This document shows, piece by piece, positions 8,073 to 16,588 of a DNA stretch of 64,000 nucleotides (position 1 is its first letter; the number at the start of each line of letters is the position of its first letter). A program made the translations under genes and the position numbers. The notes beneath the pieces are model-generated. The model made no database searches. It saw nothing but the letters and a program-made list of their open reading frames with translations, and had not been told where the DNA came from. This stretch comes from Prauserella shujinwangii (GTDB lineage Bacteria > Actinomycetota > Actinomycetes > Mycobacteriales > Pseudonocardiaceae), in assembly GCF_003001955.1 (NCBI RefSeq), contig NZ_PVNH01000014.1, forward strand, positions 62,001-126,000, given 5' to 3'.

Positions 8073-8692
8073 CGGACAAGACCGACTTCAAGAAGACCTT
8101 CGACGCCTACCGGGCGCCGCGGACCGGTTTCCGCGTCGTCGACGTGCCCGACCTGCGGTATCTCATGCTCGACGGCCACGGCGACCCCAACACGTCGCCT
8201 GCCTTCGCCGAGGCCGTCGAGACGCTCTACCCGGTGGCCTACACGCTGAAGTTCGCCAGCAAACGGGAGCTGGGGCGCGACTACGTCGTCCCGCCCCTGG
8301 AAGGCCTGTGGTGGGCGGACGACCCGACCGCCTTCACCACCGCGCGCGACAAGTCGCGATGGGACTGGACCCTGATGATCATGGTCCCGGACTGGATCGA
8401 CCGGAGCATGGTCACCGCCGCCGTCGAGCGGGCCGGGGCGAGGAACCGCCCGGCGCGGCTGGACGAGGTCCGCCTGGAGACCCTGTCCGAGGGACGGTGT
8501 GTGCAGACCCTGCACGTCGGTTCCTTCGACGACGAGGCCGACGTGCTCGCGCGGCTGCACCACGAGTTCGTTCCCGGCCACGGACTGCGGATGGCCGGCA
8601 AGCACCACGAGATCTACCTCAGCGACTTCCGCAAGGTCGCGCCCGGGAGGCGCAGGACGATTCTCCGGCAGCCGGTCACCTCGGCCACCTGA
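8069..8692 (+). CDS. GyrI-like small-molecule-binding protein
   Basis: A 207-residue single-domain GyrI-like protein of the COG4832 type. The family binds small hydrophobic or drug-like molecules, and some members hydrolyse them. Recognisable parts are the ETLYPVAYTLKFASK helix, PPLEGLWWADD, and a C-terminal HEIYLSDFRKVAPGRRRTILRQPV typical of this subfamily. The ATG start overlaps the padR stop; a longer frame beginning inside padR is unlikely. Coupling to PadR suggests a xenobiotic-response pair. It ends two bases before the convergent dehydrogenase gene. Confidence 0.83.
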   Translation: MTDKTDFKKTFDAYRAPRTGFRVVDVPDLRYLMLDGHGDPNTSPAFAEAVETLYPVAYTLKFASKRELGRDYVVPPLEGLWWADDPTAFTTARDKSRWDWTLMIMVPDWIDRSMVTAAVERAGARNRPARLDEVRLETLSEGRCVQTLHVGSFDDEADVLARLHHEFVPGHGLRMAGKHHEIYLSDFRKVAPGRRRTILRQPVTSAT

Positions 8693-8694
8693 CC

Positions 8695-9681
8695 TCACAC
8701 GACGAGGACGACCTTCGCCCTGGCGTGCTCGTCCTCCAGGTAGCGGATCGCCTCCGCCGCCTTGCTCAGCGGGTACGTCCGGTCGATCACCGGGCGCAGC
8801 CGCCCGGCCTCGACGAGGTCGCGCAGGCCGGTCAGCGTCTCCTGGGTGGGCGGGGCGTCGACCAGCGCCAGCCGTTGCGGGACGAACGGCGCCACCAGCC
8901 GGCTGCGCACGATCAGGCCGAACGGCCGGAACAGCGAACCTCCCTCGGACACCCCGCCACCGGCGAGCACCGCGGTCCCGTCCCGCTTCACGGCACGCCG
9001 CAGTGCGGTCACCGAACGGTTGGCCACGAGGTCCAGCACGACGTCGTAGCGCAGGCCGCCGCGGGTGAAGTCGTCGCGGCGGTAGTCGATGACGTGATCC
9101 GCCCCGGCCGAGCCGACCAGCTCGACGTTGCGGGCGCCGCACACCCCGGTCACCTCCGAACCGAGGATCTTGCCGATCTGGACGGCGAAGGTGCCCACCC
9201 CGCCGGACGCTCCGTTGACCAGCACCCGGTCGCCCGCCCCGGCCCTGCCGACGTCCCGCAGGGCCACCAGCGCCGTGCTCGCCGCGAGCGGCACCGCGGC
9301 CGCCTCCGCAAAGGACAGTGTGACCGGCTTGGGGCACACCGACCCGGCCGGTGCGCACACGTACTCGGCGAAGCTGCCGTCGGCGTAGCCGTACACCTCG
9401 TCACCGGGGCGCAGCCCGGACACCCCCGGCCCGGTCTCCTCGACGGTCCCGGCGAAGTCGCTGCCGCGGATCGGCGACCTCGGCCCGCGGAGGCCGAAGA
9501 CCGACGGCGACAGCAGCCTCGCCACCGCCGGGTCGCCGCGCATGAGGTGCCAGTCACGGGCGTTGACCGAGGCGGCCCGCACCCGCACCAGCACCTCGCC
9601 GTCACCGGGCCGGGGCCGATCGACCTCCGCGAACCGCAGGACGTCGGGGGATCCGTACTCGTGCTGGACGATGGCCCTCAC
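8695..9681 (-). CDS. NAD(P)-dependent alcohol dehydrogenase / quinone oxidoreductase family
   Basis: A 328-residue zinc-independent MDR-family enzyme. The GroES-like N-terminal part includes IRGSDFAGTVEETGPGVSGLRPGDEVYG. The Rossmann domain carries NGASGGVGTFAVQIGKILG, the nucleotide-binding motif of quinone-oxidoreductase-like members. Zinc-binding cysteines of classical alcohol dehydrogenases are not in place. The GTG start at 9681 has AAGGAGG five bases upstream; the frame extends further 5' without such a site. It overlaps the stop of the upstream DUF2306 gene (GTGA). The substrate cannot be predicted. Confidence 0.88.
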   Translation of the reverse strand: MRAIVQHEYGSPDVLRFAEVDRPRPGDGEVLVRVRAASVNARDWHLMRGDPAVARLLSPSVFGLRGPRSPIRGSDFAGTVEETGPGVSGLRPGDEVYGYADGSFAEYVCAPAGSVCPKPVTLSFAEAAAVPLAASTALVALRDVGRAGAGDRVLVNGASGGVGTFAVQIGKILGSEVTGVCGARNVELVGSAGADHVIDYRRDDFTRGGLRYDVVLDLVANRSVTALRRAVKRDGTAVLAGGGVSEGGSLFRPFGLIVRSRLVAPFVPQRLALVDAPPTQETLTGLRDLVEAGRLRPVIDRTYPLSKAAEAIRYLEDEHARAKVVLVV

Positions 9682-10325
9682 AGTGCCTCCTTGAGTGCGG
9701 GGGCCGGCCGGACCCCTCGGCCGCGGATGGCCCACTCGGCCACCGCAAGATTGATCACCCAGGCGGCGCCCATCGCCAGCGCGTGGGCCCGCGGGCTGAC
9801 GGTGCCCAGGAACGCCACCGCGGCCAGGGCGGTGAACACCTGGGTTCCCGCACCCAGCCCGAGCGCGTAGCCGCGGATCATCCAGGCCCGGTGCCGCGCG
9901 ACGTTCCCCCGGCGGATCGCGAGGAAGGCCAGGACGATGGCCGCCGCCATCGCCGACGCGAACAGCAGCCGGAACACCGTCAGCAGCCCGCGGTCATCCT
10001 CGGGAATGGCGGAGAACAACGTCATCCACAGCGCGGACAACGCCGTGGCGAGTCCACAGAGGACGAGCACGCGACCCGACGCGCGGTGCCACCGCGGCCG
10101 TTTCCGGCGCAGGGCGGGGGAGAACTGGAACGCCCCGGCGACGCAGAACACGCTGGCGGCCACGACGTGCACCAGGATGGGCACGGGTGCGTCGAAGAAC
10201 CGGGCATTCGCCTCGGTGATGTCGGCGCCCGTGGCCAGTTCGGTCACCCGGAAACCGCTCGCCGCGACCGGCACCAGGGACAGCGCGAGCAGCCCGGCGG
10301 GCACGAGATGATCCTGCTTGCTCAT
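9678..10325 (-). CDS. DUF2306-type multi-pass membrane protein
   Basis: A 215-residue membrane protein with about six hydrophobic segments and the DUF2306 signature region RRKRPRWHRASGRVLVLCGL followed by RRGNVARHRAWMIRGYALGLGAGTQVFT. The conserved histidines in WHR and RHRAWM resemble haem- or metal-binding positions in related membrane families, but no function is established. The ATG at 10325 is the first good start. Its stop overlaps the GTG of the dehydrogenase gene, so the two are probably co-expressed. Confidence 0.78.
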   Translation of the reverse strand: MSKQDHLVPAGLLALSLVPVAASGFRVTELATGADITEANARFFDAPVPILVHVVAASVFCVAGAFQFSPALRRKRPRWHRASGRVLVLCGLATALSALWMTLFSAIPEDDRGLLTVFRLLFASAMAAAIVLAFLAIRRGNVARHRAWMIRGYALGLGAGTQVFTALAAVAFLGTVSPRAHALAMGAAWVINLAVAEWAIRGRGVRPAPALKEAL

Positions 10326-10440
10326 GCCTGAATCGTGGTCGGCGGCAGGACGCGAATCATCGGACCTGCGGCCGCGGCCCGACCGGCCGAAAGGGTGAGA
10401 CCGGGGTCGTGCTTCCGGCCGCCGCCGGGGTCTCGGAACT

Positions 10441-10492
10441 GTCCTGAGTGGCTCGTCACTGACGGTTTCGTCCGCAAAAGGCCACTCATGAC
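10441..10492. repeat. Intergenic inverted repeat with GAGTGGC/GCCACTC arms
   Basis: GTCCTGAGTGGC (10441-10452) pairs with GCCACTCATGAC (10481-10492) with one mismatch; the 28 bases between include CGTCACTGACGGTTTCGTC. It lies in the roughly 200-base gap between the response-regulator stop and the DUF2306 start. It resembles the CTCGTGAGTG hairpins elsewhere in the window only in its AGTG...CACT ends, so it may be a second repeat family. Confidence 0.55.
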
Positions 10493-10531
10493 CTTCGCCG
10501 GGCGCCGTTCGGAAGGGCGCGGGCCGCCGGG

Positions 10532-11194
10532 TCAGCCGCGCCGGGCGACCCGCCCGGTCTCGTGCGCCCAGATGGCGATCTCCACCCGGTTGCGCGCACC
10601 GAGCTTGCTCATCAGGCTCGCGATGTGGGTCTTCACCGTGCTCAGGGTGATGTAGAGCTCGGTGGCGATCTCGCTGTTGGTCCGCCCCCGCGCGACCGCC
10701 GCGAGCACCTGCTCCTCCCGCTCGGTCAGGGCCTCGACCGGCTGCCGCGGCGGCCCGGCGGGCCCGGCTTCGGCGAACGCGCGCAGCAGCCGGGTGGTGA
10801 TGCTGGGCGCGATCAGCGCGTCCCCGGCCGCGGCGGCGTGCATCGCCTGGGCCAGCAGCTCCCGGCCCGAGTCCTTGAGCAGGAATCCCTTCGCGCCGGC
10901 CCGCAGCGCGGCGTAGACGTACTCGTCGAGGTCGAAGGTGGTGATGACCACGACCGCGACCGGGTCGGCCACCTCGGGCCCGGCGAGCCTGCGCGTGGCC
11001 TCGATCCCGTCGACCCCGCGCATCCGGATGTCCATCAGGCACACGTCCGGCCGCAGCCGCCTGGCCATCTCCACGGCTTCCCGCCCGTCCGCGGCCCGGC
11101 CCACCACCTCGATGTCCGGCTCGGCGTCCAGGATCATGGCCAGTCCCGTGCGCACGATCTCCTGATCGTCGGCGACGATCACCCGAATGGTCAT
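10532..11194 (-). CDS. NarL/FixJ-type response regulator
   Basis: A 220-residue response regulator. The receiver domain begins MTIRVIVADDQEIVRTGL; the phosphoacceptor is Asp55 in CLMDIRM, with the conserved Thr in VVITTFDLDEYVYAAL and Lys in GFLLKD. The LuxR-type helix-turn-helix at the C-terminus reads LTEREEQVLAAVARGRTNSEIATELYITLSTVKTHIASLMSKLGARNR. The ATG at 11194 overlaps the stop of the histidine kinase gene (ATGA); a longer frame extends into that gene. Together they form a standard two-component system of unknown signal. Confidence 0.93.
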   Translation of the reverse strand: MTIRVIVADDQEIVRTGLAMILDAEPDIEVVGRAADGREAVEMARRLRPDVCLMDIRMRGVDGIEATRRLAGPEVADPVAVVVITTFDLDEYVYAALRAGAKGFLLKDSGRELLAQAMHAAAAGDALIAPSITTRLLRAFAEAGPAGPPRQPVEALTEREEQVLAAVARGRTNSEIATELYITLSTVKTHIASLMSKLGARNRVEIAIWAHETGRVARRG

Positions 11195-12324
11195 CCACCC
11201 GTCCTCGGCAGCACGGCACGTACGGTCCACCCGCGACCGGGGTTCGGTCCCGCCTCGACCGTGCCACCCAGCAGATCGGCGCGTTCGATCATGCCGATCA
11301 TTCCGTACCCGGGACTCCCGTCCGGCGGGCCGGGCTCACCGTCGTCGCTGACCAGCAGGGACACCGTCGTGTCGTCGGCGGCGACCCGCACGTCGATCCG
11401 GGTGGCGTTGCGGGCGTGGCGGCGTGCGTTGGTGATCGATTCCTGGGCCAGCCGGTAGATCGCGGTCCCCACCGGGAGCGGCAGGTCGTCGAGGTCGTCA
11501 AGGTCGGCGTCGATCCGCACGTCGACCAGCGGCCCCGACCGCGACGGCCCGGCCAGCCGCGCCAGGTCCCGCACCCCCGGCCGCGGTTCCAGGTCGGCGG
11601 GCCCGGCGTCGCGCAGCACGCGGACCATCGCCCGCATCTCCGCCAGCGTCCGGGACGCCTCGGACTCGATCAGCCGCAGCGCGTCGGCGGCCGCCTCCGG
11701 GTTCACCTCCGCGGTGGCCAGTCCCGCCTGCGCCCGGATCGCCATCGCCGACACGTGGTGGGCGACGGTGTCGTGCAACTCGCGTGCCAGCCGTTCCCGC
11801 TCCAGCAGCCGGACCTGGTCCAGCTCCCGCGTCCGGGCCCGGGACCGGTACCGCAGCGCCGCCCCCACCGCGCAGGCCGCGGACACGACGGCCAGCCCGC
11901 CGACGGCGTCGCCCAGCGTGCTGTGCCCCATCGCCAGGGACAGGCCGATCCGCGCGGGCACGATCGCGGCCCCGGCCACGATCTCCCGGCCGGATCCCCA
12001 CCGGACCAGTGAGAACGGCAGCAGCAACAGGTAGATCAGCGTGTGCGCGGTCACCTCGGCCCCGGCCACCAGGTCGACCACCGTCCCGACCCCGAACGCC
12101 ACCATCAGGGCGAGCAGCGGCCTGCGCCGCCGCCACAGCAGTGTCGGCGCCAGCCCGGCGGCCACCCCGACGGACAACGTCCGCATCTCGTAGTCGGCGC
12201 GCACCAGTCCTTCGACCACGGCGATGACCACGATCGCCGCGACCAGCGCCCAGTCGGTCCACCGCAGCGGCGGGACGTCGGGCGGCCGGGGCTCGTCCCG
12301 GACCGGCCGCAGCAGGCGGTTCAC
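11191..12324 (-). CDS. HisKA_3 family sensor histidine kinase
   Basis: A 377-residue membrane kinase of the NarX/DesK type. About five hydrophobic segments occupy residues 24-158, with no large extracellular domain, so the stimulus is probably membrane-borne or intramembrane. The H box is ERLARELHDTVAHHVSAMA with His184 as phosphoacceptor. The HATPase domain carries QESITNARRHARN (N box) and DDGEPGPPDGSPGYGMIGM (G box region). The start is GTG at 12324. It is the first gene of the kinase-regulator operon. Confidence 0.92.
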   Translation of the reverse strand: MNRLLRPVRDEPRPPDVPPLRWTDWALVAAIVVIAVVEGLVRADYEMRTLSVGVAAGLAPTLLWRRRRPLLALMVAFGVGTVVDLVAGAEVTAHTLIYLLLLPFSLVRWGSGREIVAGAAIVPARIGLSLAMGHSTLGDAVGGLAVVSAACAVGAALRYRSRARTRELDQVRLLERERLARELHDTVAHHVSAMAIRAQAGLATAEVNPEAAADALRLIESEASRTLAEMRAMVRVLRDAGPADLEPRPGVRDLARLAGPSRSGPLVDVRIDADLDDLDDLPLPVGTAIYRLAQESITNARRHARNATRIDVRVAADDTTVSLLVSDDGEPGPPDGSPGYGMIGMIERADLLGGTVEAGPNPGRGWTVRAVLPRTGG

Positions 12325-12375
12325 CCGGTCATCGTACGAGCGCGGGACGGCGCGCGGATCGGTCCGAAGTACGAG

Positions 12376-12990
12376 TCAGTCCCAGGGGCCGGTGATCCGG
12401 TCGCGCCGGATGAGGCCGAGCAGCGCGGCCATGGCCACCAGGAGCGCGGCGCCCAGCGTGATCCCGGCCCACGGCGGAAGCGTGACGAGGCCGACGTCGT
12501 CGCCGGGCAGCAACCGGGTGAGCAGGATGGCGCCGATCTGCGCGAGCACGACACCGGCAACGACGGCGGCCAGGACGGCGCGGCTCGTGGTGGCGGCGAC
12601 CACGCGGACCAGGCCGAAGGCACCCGCGGTGAGCACCGTGAGCAGGACGAGCAGGGAGGCCACGTCCGCGGCGGTGACCGTCACGGCCTGCCCGCCCGCC
12701 GTCAGCCCGTCGATCAGCAGGCTGGTGCCGGCCAGTGCGAGGGCGCACGCCGCCAGCACGGCGCCCACGTCCGCCGGTGCCGGCCGGCTCCCTCTCCCCG
12801 GGCCGAGCTGCGCCGCGACCTGGGCCGCGTAGTCCCGCGGCGCACCGAACGCGTCGACCGGATCCGCACCGGTCTCGCCGAGGTGCGCCTCCACCTCGGC
12901 GACCACCTCGCCGACCTGCCTGCCCGAAAGGCCGTGCCGCCGCAGGGCGAGGATCAGTTCCTCGCGATACTTTCCGTCCACATCGGTCAT
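12376..12990 (-). CDS. HAAS-domain membrane protein (DUF1700-like)
   Basis: A 204-residue protein. An N-terminal soluble helical HAAS-like region (YREELILALRRHGLSGRQVGEVVAEVEAHLGETG) is followed by four hydrophobic helices (about 75-195). HAAS/DUF1700 proteins are commonly encoded directly after a PadR regulator, as here, and are thought to pass on membrane or cell-envelope stress signals. The ATG start at 12990 overlaps the PadR stop (ATGA). The role is inferred from gene pairing. Confidence 0.78.
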   Translation of the reverse strand: MTDVDGKYREELILALRRHGLSGRQVGEVVAEVEAHLGETGADPVDAFGAPRDYAAQVAAQLGPGRGSRPAPADVGAVLAACALALAGTSLLIDGLTAGGQAVTVTAADVASLLVLLTVLTAGAFGLVRVVAATTSRAVLAAVVAGVVLAQIGAILLTRLLPGDDVGLVTLPPWAGITLGAALLVAMAALLGLIRRDRITGPWD

Positions 12991-13337
12991 GCCCGCATCC
13001 CCCGTTCCACCAGTGCGACCGCGTTCCGCGCGAAATCCGTCCACTCCGCACCCCGCTCGGTGAGCGCCGTCCTGCCCTCGTCGGTCAGCGCGAAGAACTT
13101 GCGCCCGGGGCCGCCCGCTCCCGCCCGCCATTCCGCGCGCACCAGGCCGTCCGCGGCCAGTCGGTTGAGCAGCGGGTACAGGGTTCCGGCCTGGACGTCC
13201 GGCAGGCCGGCCTTCGCCAGCCGCTGCAACAGCGTGTAGCCGTAGTCCTCGCCCGTCTCGGCGAGCAGCGCCAGCACCGCGAGGTCGAGCACCCCCCGCA
13301 ACCACTGCGTCCGCCTGCCCCTGGGTTCCGCTCTCAC
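12987..13337 (-). CDS. PadR family transcriptional regulator (short form)
   Basis: A 116-residue PadR-s1-type regulator with only the winged-helix domain: QWLRGVLDLAVLALLAETGEDYGYTLLQRL, then AGTLYPLLNRLAADGLVRAEW and the wing GRKFFALTDEGRTAL. The GTG at 13337 is chosen because the homologous region of short PadR proteins starts there; GTG codons a few triplets upstream are alternatives. An inverted repeat of ACTAGT boxes lies 20-42 bases upstream and is a likely autoregulatory operator. Forms an operon with the HAAS-like membrane protein. Confidence 0.88.
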   Translation of the reverse strand: MRAEPRGRRTQWLRGVLDLAVLALLAETGEDYGYTLLQRLAKAGLPDVQAGTLYPLLNRLAADGLVRAEWRAGAGGPGRKFFALTDEGRTALTERGAEWTDFARNAVALVERGMRA

Positions 13338-13356
13338 CAGCACCACGGTAACGCCA

Positions 13357-13379
13357 ACTAGTAGGTCTCGCAAACTAGT
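13357..13379. promoter_or_regulatory. Probable PadR operator (paired ACTAGT boxes)
   Basis: ACTAGT occurs at 13357-13362 and 13374-13379, separated by 11 bases, in the gap upstream of the leftward padR gene. Each box is itself palindromic and the centres are 17 bases apart. This fits a PadR autoregulatory site but is inferred only from position. Confidence 0.5.
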
Positions 13380-13507
13380 GGGTCGTCGTCAGTAACCGCG
13401 GTGTCCGGAAAGACCGGCCTGGCACCGTTCGCCGGTTAAGGTGAGTGCGCGGTCCGGCGGCCGGTCCGTCCGGCACGCCCGGTTCGGTGTCGAGGGTGGA
13501 GGGTGCG

Positions 13508-15490
13508 GTGACCGAGCAGTTCGGCCCCTACCGGCTGGAGTCGCTCATCGGCCGGGGCGGGATGGGCGAGGTCTACCGTGCCGTCGACACCACCAAGGAC
13601 CGGGTCGTGGCGGTGAAGCGGCTGCCCGCGGCGTTCGCGGCCGACCCGGGATTCCAGGCCCGCTTCCGCCGCGAGTCCCGGGTGGCGGCGCGGCTGCGGG
13701 AACCGCACGTGATCCCGATCCACGACTACGGCGAGATCGACGGGCAGCCGTTCCTCGACATGCGGCTGGTCGAGGGCGTCGACCTGGGGGAGCTGCTGGC
13801 CAGGGAGGGCGCGCTGGAACCCGCCCGCGCGGTGCGGATCATCGCGCAGGTGGCCGGTGCGCTGGACGCCGCGCACGCCGACGGGCTCGTCCACCGGGAC
13901 GTCAAACCGTCGAACGTGCTGGTCAGCCACGGGGACGGCGAAACGGACCACGTCTACCTCGTGGACTTCGGCATCGCCAGCGCGGCCACGGACACCCGGC
14001 TGACCGGCACCGGCGACACCGTGGGCACCCCGCACTACATGGCGCCCGAGCGGTTCACCGGTGGCGAGGTGGATCTCCGGGCGGACGTGTACTCGCTCAG
14101 CTGCGTGCTGTACGAGGCGCTGACCGCGCAGCGCCCGTTCCGCGGCGAGGGGATGCCCGCGCAGATGTACGCGCACCTGCATCACAATCCGCCCGCGCCC
14201 GCGCGGGCGCGCCGGGGCGTGCCCGCGGGCCTGGACGCGGTCGTGGCCCGCGGCATGGCGAAGAAGCCGGACGAGCGCTACGCCCGCGCCGGTGAGCTCG
14301 CCGCGGCGGCCAGGGCGGCGCTGGCGCCGGGGACCGCCGCGACCGTCGAGCTCGGCGACGCCCCCGCCACCACGGCGACCCTGCCCGGCGCGGCGGCCAC
14401 CGCGGGGGAGGCGCGCACCGAGCCCGTCGGCGCGGCGCCGCGGCGGCGACGGGGGCGGGTGCCGCTCGCCGTGTCCGGCGCGCTGGTCGCCGTCGCGGTC
14501 ACCGCGGGCGTGGTGCTGCTGAACCTGCCCTCGTCGGGCGGCGGCACCTCGCCGCCGCCCGGCACGGGCGAGCCGGGGTCGTCGCTGGACCTGGTGGCCG
14601 AGGCCGGTCCGGTGGTGCCCGTGGGTGCGCTGCCGGAGAGCGTCGCGCTGACCCCGGACGGTCGCCGGGCCTACGTGGCCAATGCCGCTGACGACACGGT
14701 GTCCGTGCTCGACACGCGGCGGAACGAGGTCGTCGCCACGGTGCCGGTCGGCGACGATCCCGGTGGCATCGCCGTGTCGCCGGACGGCACGAAGGTCTAC
14801 GTGGCCAACTTCCGCACGGACACCATCTCTGTGATCGAGACCGGAAACAACACGGTGACCGCGACGATCCCCGCCGGACGCGGCCCGGACCGGGTCGCCT
14901 TCGGGCCGGAAGGCAGCGACCGCGGGTACGTGACCAACGCCGTCGCCGGCGCCGTCTCCGTGCTCGACCTCCGGAACGACACGATCGTCGGCACCGTCGA
15001 CGTCGGCGCGAAGCCGTTCGAGGTGATGGTGTCGCCCGGCGGCGGCCAGCTCTACGTCACCGACTTCACCGACGACTCCGTCACGGTGGTCGACACGGCA
15101 GGCGGCACCGTCACCGGCACCATCCCGGTGGGCACCAGGCCACAGGACTCCGCGTTCTCGCCGGACGGCCGCCGCGCCTACATCCCGAACGAGTCGGACG
15201 GCACCGTCGCCGTGATCGACACCCGGTCCCGCTCGGTGGTCGCGCGGATCGACGTGGGCGCGCAGCCGCAGGGTGTCGCGGTCGCGCCCGACGGCGAGAG
15301 CGTCTATGTGGTCAGCGCCGGGCCCGGCACCCTGAGCGTGATCGACGCGGCGGCGAACCAGGTCACCGGCGTCGTACCCGTGGGCGCCGACCCCCGCGAC
15401 GTGGTGCTGGCCCCCGGCGGCCGCCGTGCCTACGTCCCGCTCGGCGAGCCCGGCGAGGTCGCGGTGGTCGAGTTCGCCGCGAAACGGTGA
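13508..15490 (+). CDS. Transmembrane Ser/Thr protein kinase with extracellular beta-propeller
   Basis: A 660-residue PknB-type receptor kinase. The kinase domain (about 8-275) has the glycine loop GRGGMGEVY (15-23), the ATP-binding lysine in VAVKR (Lys37), the catalytic loop HRDVKPSN (129-136, Asp131) and DFG at 153-155. The activation segment ends GTPHYMAPE. One transmembrane helix (about 318-340) leads to an extracellular region of seven repeats of about 40 residues with [10 protein letters not shown]...VSVLDT patterns, which is a YncE/NHL-like beta-propeller. This sensor differs from the PASTA domains of PknB and resembles PknD-type kinases. The GTG at 13508 is preceded by GGAGGG and starts right at the kinase fold. 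Confidence 0.92.
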   Translation: MTEQFGPYRLESLIGRGGMGEVYRAVDTTKDRVVAVKRLPAAFAADPGFQARFRRESRVAARLREPHVIPIHDYGEIDGQPFLDMRLVEGVDLGELLAREGALEPARAVRIIAQVAGALDAAHADGLVHRDVKPSNVLVSHGDGETDHVYLVDFGIASAATDTRLTGTGDTVGTPHYMAPERFTGGEVDLRADVYSLSCVLYEALTAQRPFRGEGMPAQMYAHLHHNPPAPARARRGVPAGLDAVVARGMAKKPDERYARAGELAAAARAALAPGTAATVELGDAPATTATLPGAAATAGEARTEPVGAAPRRRRGRVPLAVSGALVAVAVTAGVVLLNLPSSGGGTSPPPGTGEPGSSLDLVAEAGPVVPVGALPESVALTPDGRRAYVANAADDTVSVLDTRRNEVVATVPVGDDPGGIAVSPDGTKVYVANFRTDTISVIETGNNTVTATIPAGRGPDRVAFGPEGSDRGYVTNAVAGAVSVLDLRNDTIVGTVDVGAKPFEVMVSPGGGQLYVTDFTDDSVTVVDTAGGTVTGTIPVGTRPQDSAFSPDGRRAYIPNESDGTVAVIDTRSRSVVARIDVGAQPQGVAVAPDGESVYVVSAGPGTLSVIDAAANQVTGVVPVGADPRDVVLAPGGRRAYVPLGEPGEVAVVEFAAKR

Positions 15491-15493
15491 TCG

Positions 15494-15499
15494 TAGGGT
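15494..15499 (+). promoter_or_regulatory. Putative -10 box (TAGGGT), leaderless
   Basis: TAGGGT lies exactly six bases before the ATG at 15506, and there is no Shine-Dalgarno sequence. The box begins only four bases after the kinase stop codon, so the small membrane-protein gene probably has its own promoter. Confidence 0.5.
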
Positions 15500-15505
15500 G
15501 GGCCC

Positions 15506-15778
15506 ATGGGTATTCTCGGCTGGGTCATCCTCGGGCTGCTGGCCGGCGGCATCGCGAAACTGCTGATGCCGGGCCGCGACCCGGGTGGCTGCTTCCTGAC
15601 CATCCTGCTCGGGATCGGCGGCGCGCTGCTCGGCGGCTGGCTGGGAAGGACGCTGTTCTCCGTCGACATCGGACGGTTCTTCGAGGCGCGCACGTGGGGT
15701 CTCGCGATCCTCGGCTCGATGGTGATCCTCGCTCTCTACCGGATCGTCATCGGCTCCCCCGGGCGAAGGCGGGAGTAG
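15506..15778 (+). CDS. GlsB/YeaQ/YmgE family small membrane protein
   Basis: A 90-residue protein of the transglycosylase-associated family: MGILGWVILGLLAGGIAKLLMPGRDPGG, then FLTILLGIGGALLGGWLGR and a last hydrophobic helix. The family has three short membrane helices with a conserved Lys-Pro-Gly loop and is linked to general stress responses, although no biochemical activity is proven. Transcription is probably leaderless. Confidence 0.85.
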   Translation: MGILGWVILGLLAGGIAKLLMPGRDPGGCFLTILLGIGGALLGGWLGRTLFSVDIGRFFEARTWGLAILGSMVILALYRIVIGSPGRRRE

Positions 15779-15786
15779 GAGCCGCG

Positions 15787-16524
15787 TCACTGGCCGTACC
15801 GCACGCCCGGCTCCCCGGCGGGGTACTGCACGATCCGGCGCGGTCGGGCACCCGGGGTGTCGGGTTCGGCGCCCCGTTTGCCCACCGGCAGGACCACTCG
15901 CTGGGTGGCCGCCTCCAGCAGCAGGCCGGACGCCGTGTAGCAGGCGAGCACGGCCGCGACGATCAGGGCGTAGCCCCCGGCCGTCCGCGCCGCGGGCACA
16001 CCGGCGATCAGGCCGATCGCCAGCAGCGTCGCCCCGCAGGTGCGGCCCAGGAGTTCCAGCGCGATCCCGAGGTTCTCCGCCGCGGCGGCGGCCGAACCGA
16101 TGACGGTGATCGCCGCCAGGCCGACGAACCAGAAGCCGAACGCCGTGCGCGCCACGGCGTCGGCCGTCGGGGCGGGCAGCACGGCGGCCGCGATGAGCAG
16201 GTGATAGAGGCCGTAGCCGATCCAGTAGGAACCCCAGGCCCCGTGCATGGCGGTGGCCACCGCGTCGCGGGCGCGGTAGGCCCACATCGCCGCCAGCACC
16301 TGCGCGACACCGCCGAAGGTGAGCACGAACGCGGCGAGGACCAGCGGCGTGACCGACCGGACGCCGTACCAGCCGACGACGTTCGCCGACACGGCGAAGG
16401 CGCTCGCCGCGAACCCGAAGAGCCCGAGGATCGACGGTGCCGCGACCGGCGTGAGCACGATCCGCGTGCGATCCCGCCAGAACCCGCCCTCGTGCTCGGC
16501 GTTCCGGTCGGCGGATCGGGCCAT
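15787..16524 (-). CDS. AceTr-type (GPR1/FUN34/SatP) acetate transporter
   Basis: A 245-residue membrane protein with six hydrophobic helices. The N-terminal AAPSILGLFGFAASAFAVS corresponds to the NPAPLGL-type signature of the acetate uptake family, in altered form. Family members move acetate or succinate with protons. The ATG is at 16524. It lies 64 bases after the CE4 deacetylase gene on the same strand and may be co-transcribed with it. If so, acetate released from acetylated xylan would be taken up by this protein. The divergent signature leaves some doubt about the substrate. Confidence 0.72.
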   Translation of the reverse strand: MARSADRNAEHEGGFWRDRTRIVLTPVAAPSILGLFGFAASAFAVSANVVGWYGVRSVTPLVLAAFVLTFGGVAQVLAAMWAYRARDAVATAMHGAWGSYWIGYGLYHLLIAAAVLPAPTADAVARTAFGFWFVGLAAITVIGSAAAAAENLGIALELLGRTCGATLLAIGLIAGVPAARTAGGYALIVAAVLACYTASGLLLEAATQRVVLPVGKRGAEPDTPGARPRRIVQYPAGEPGVRYGQ

Positions 16525-16588
16525 CGTCGTTCCCTCCCTGGCGGTCGTGGACGGCCGCCTCGGGCAGGGTGCCCCGATCCGGCGCCGC

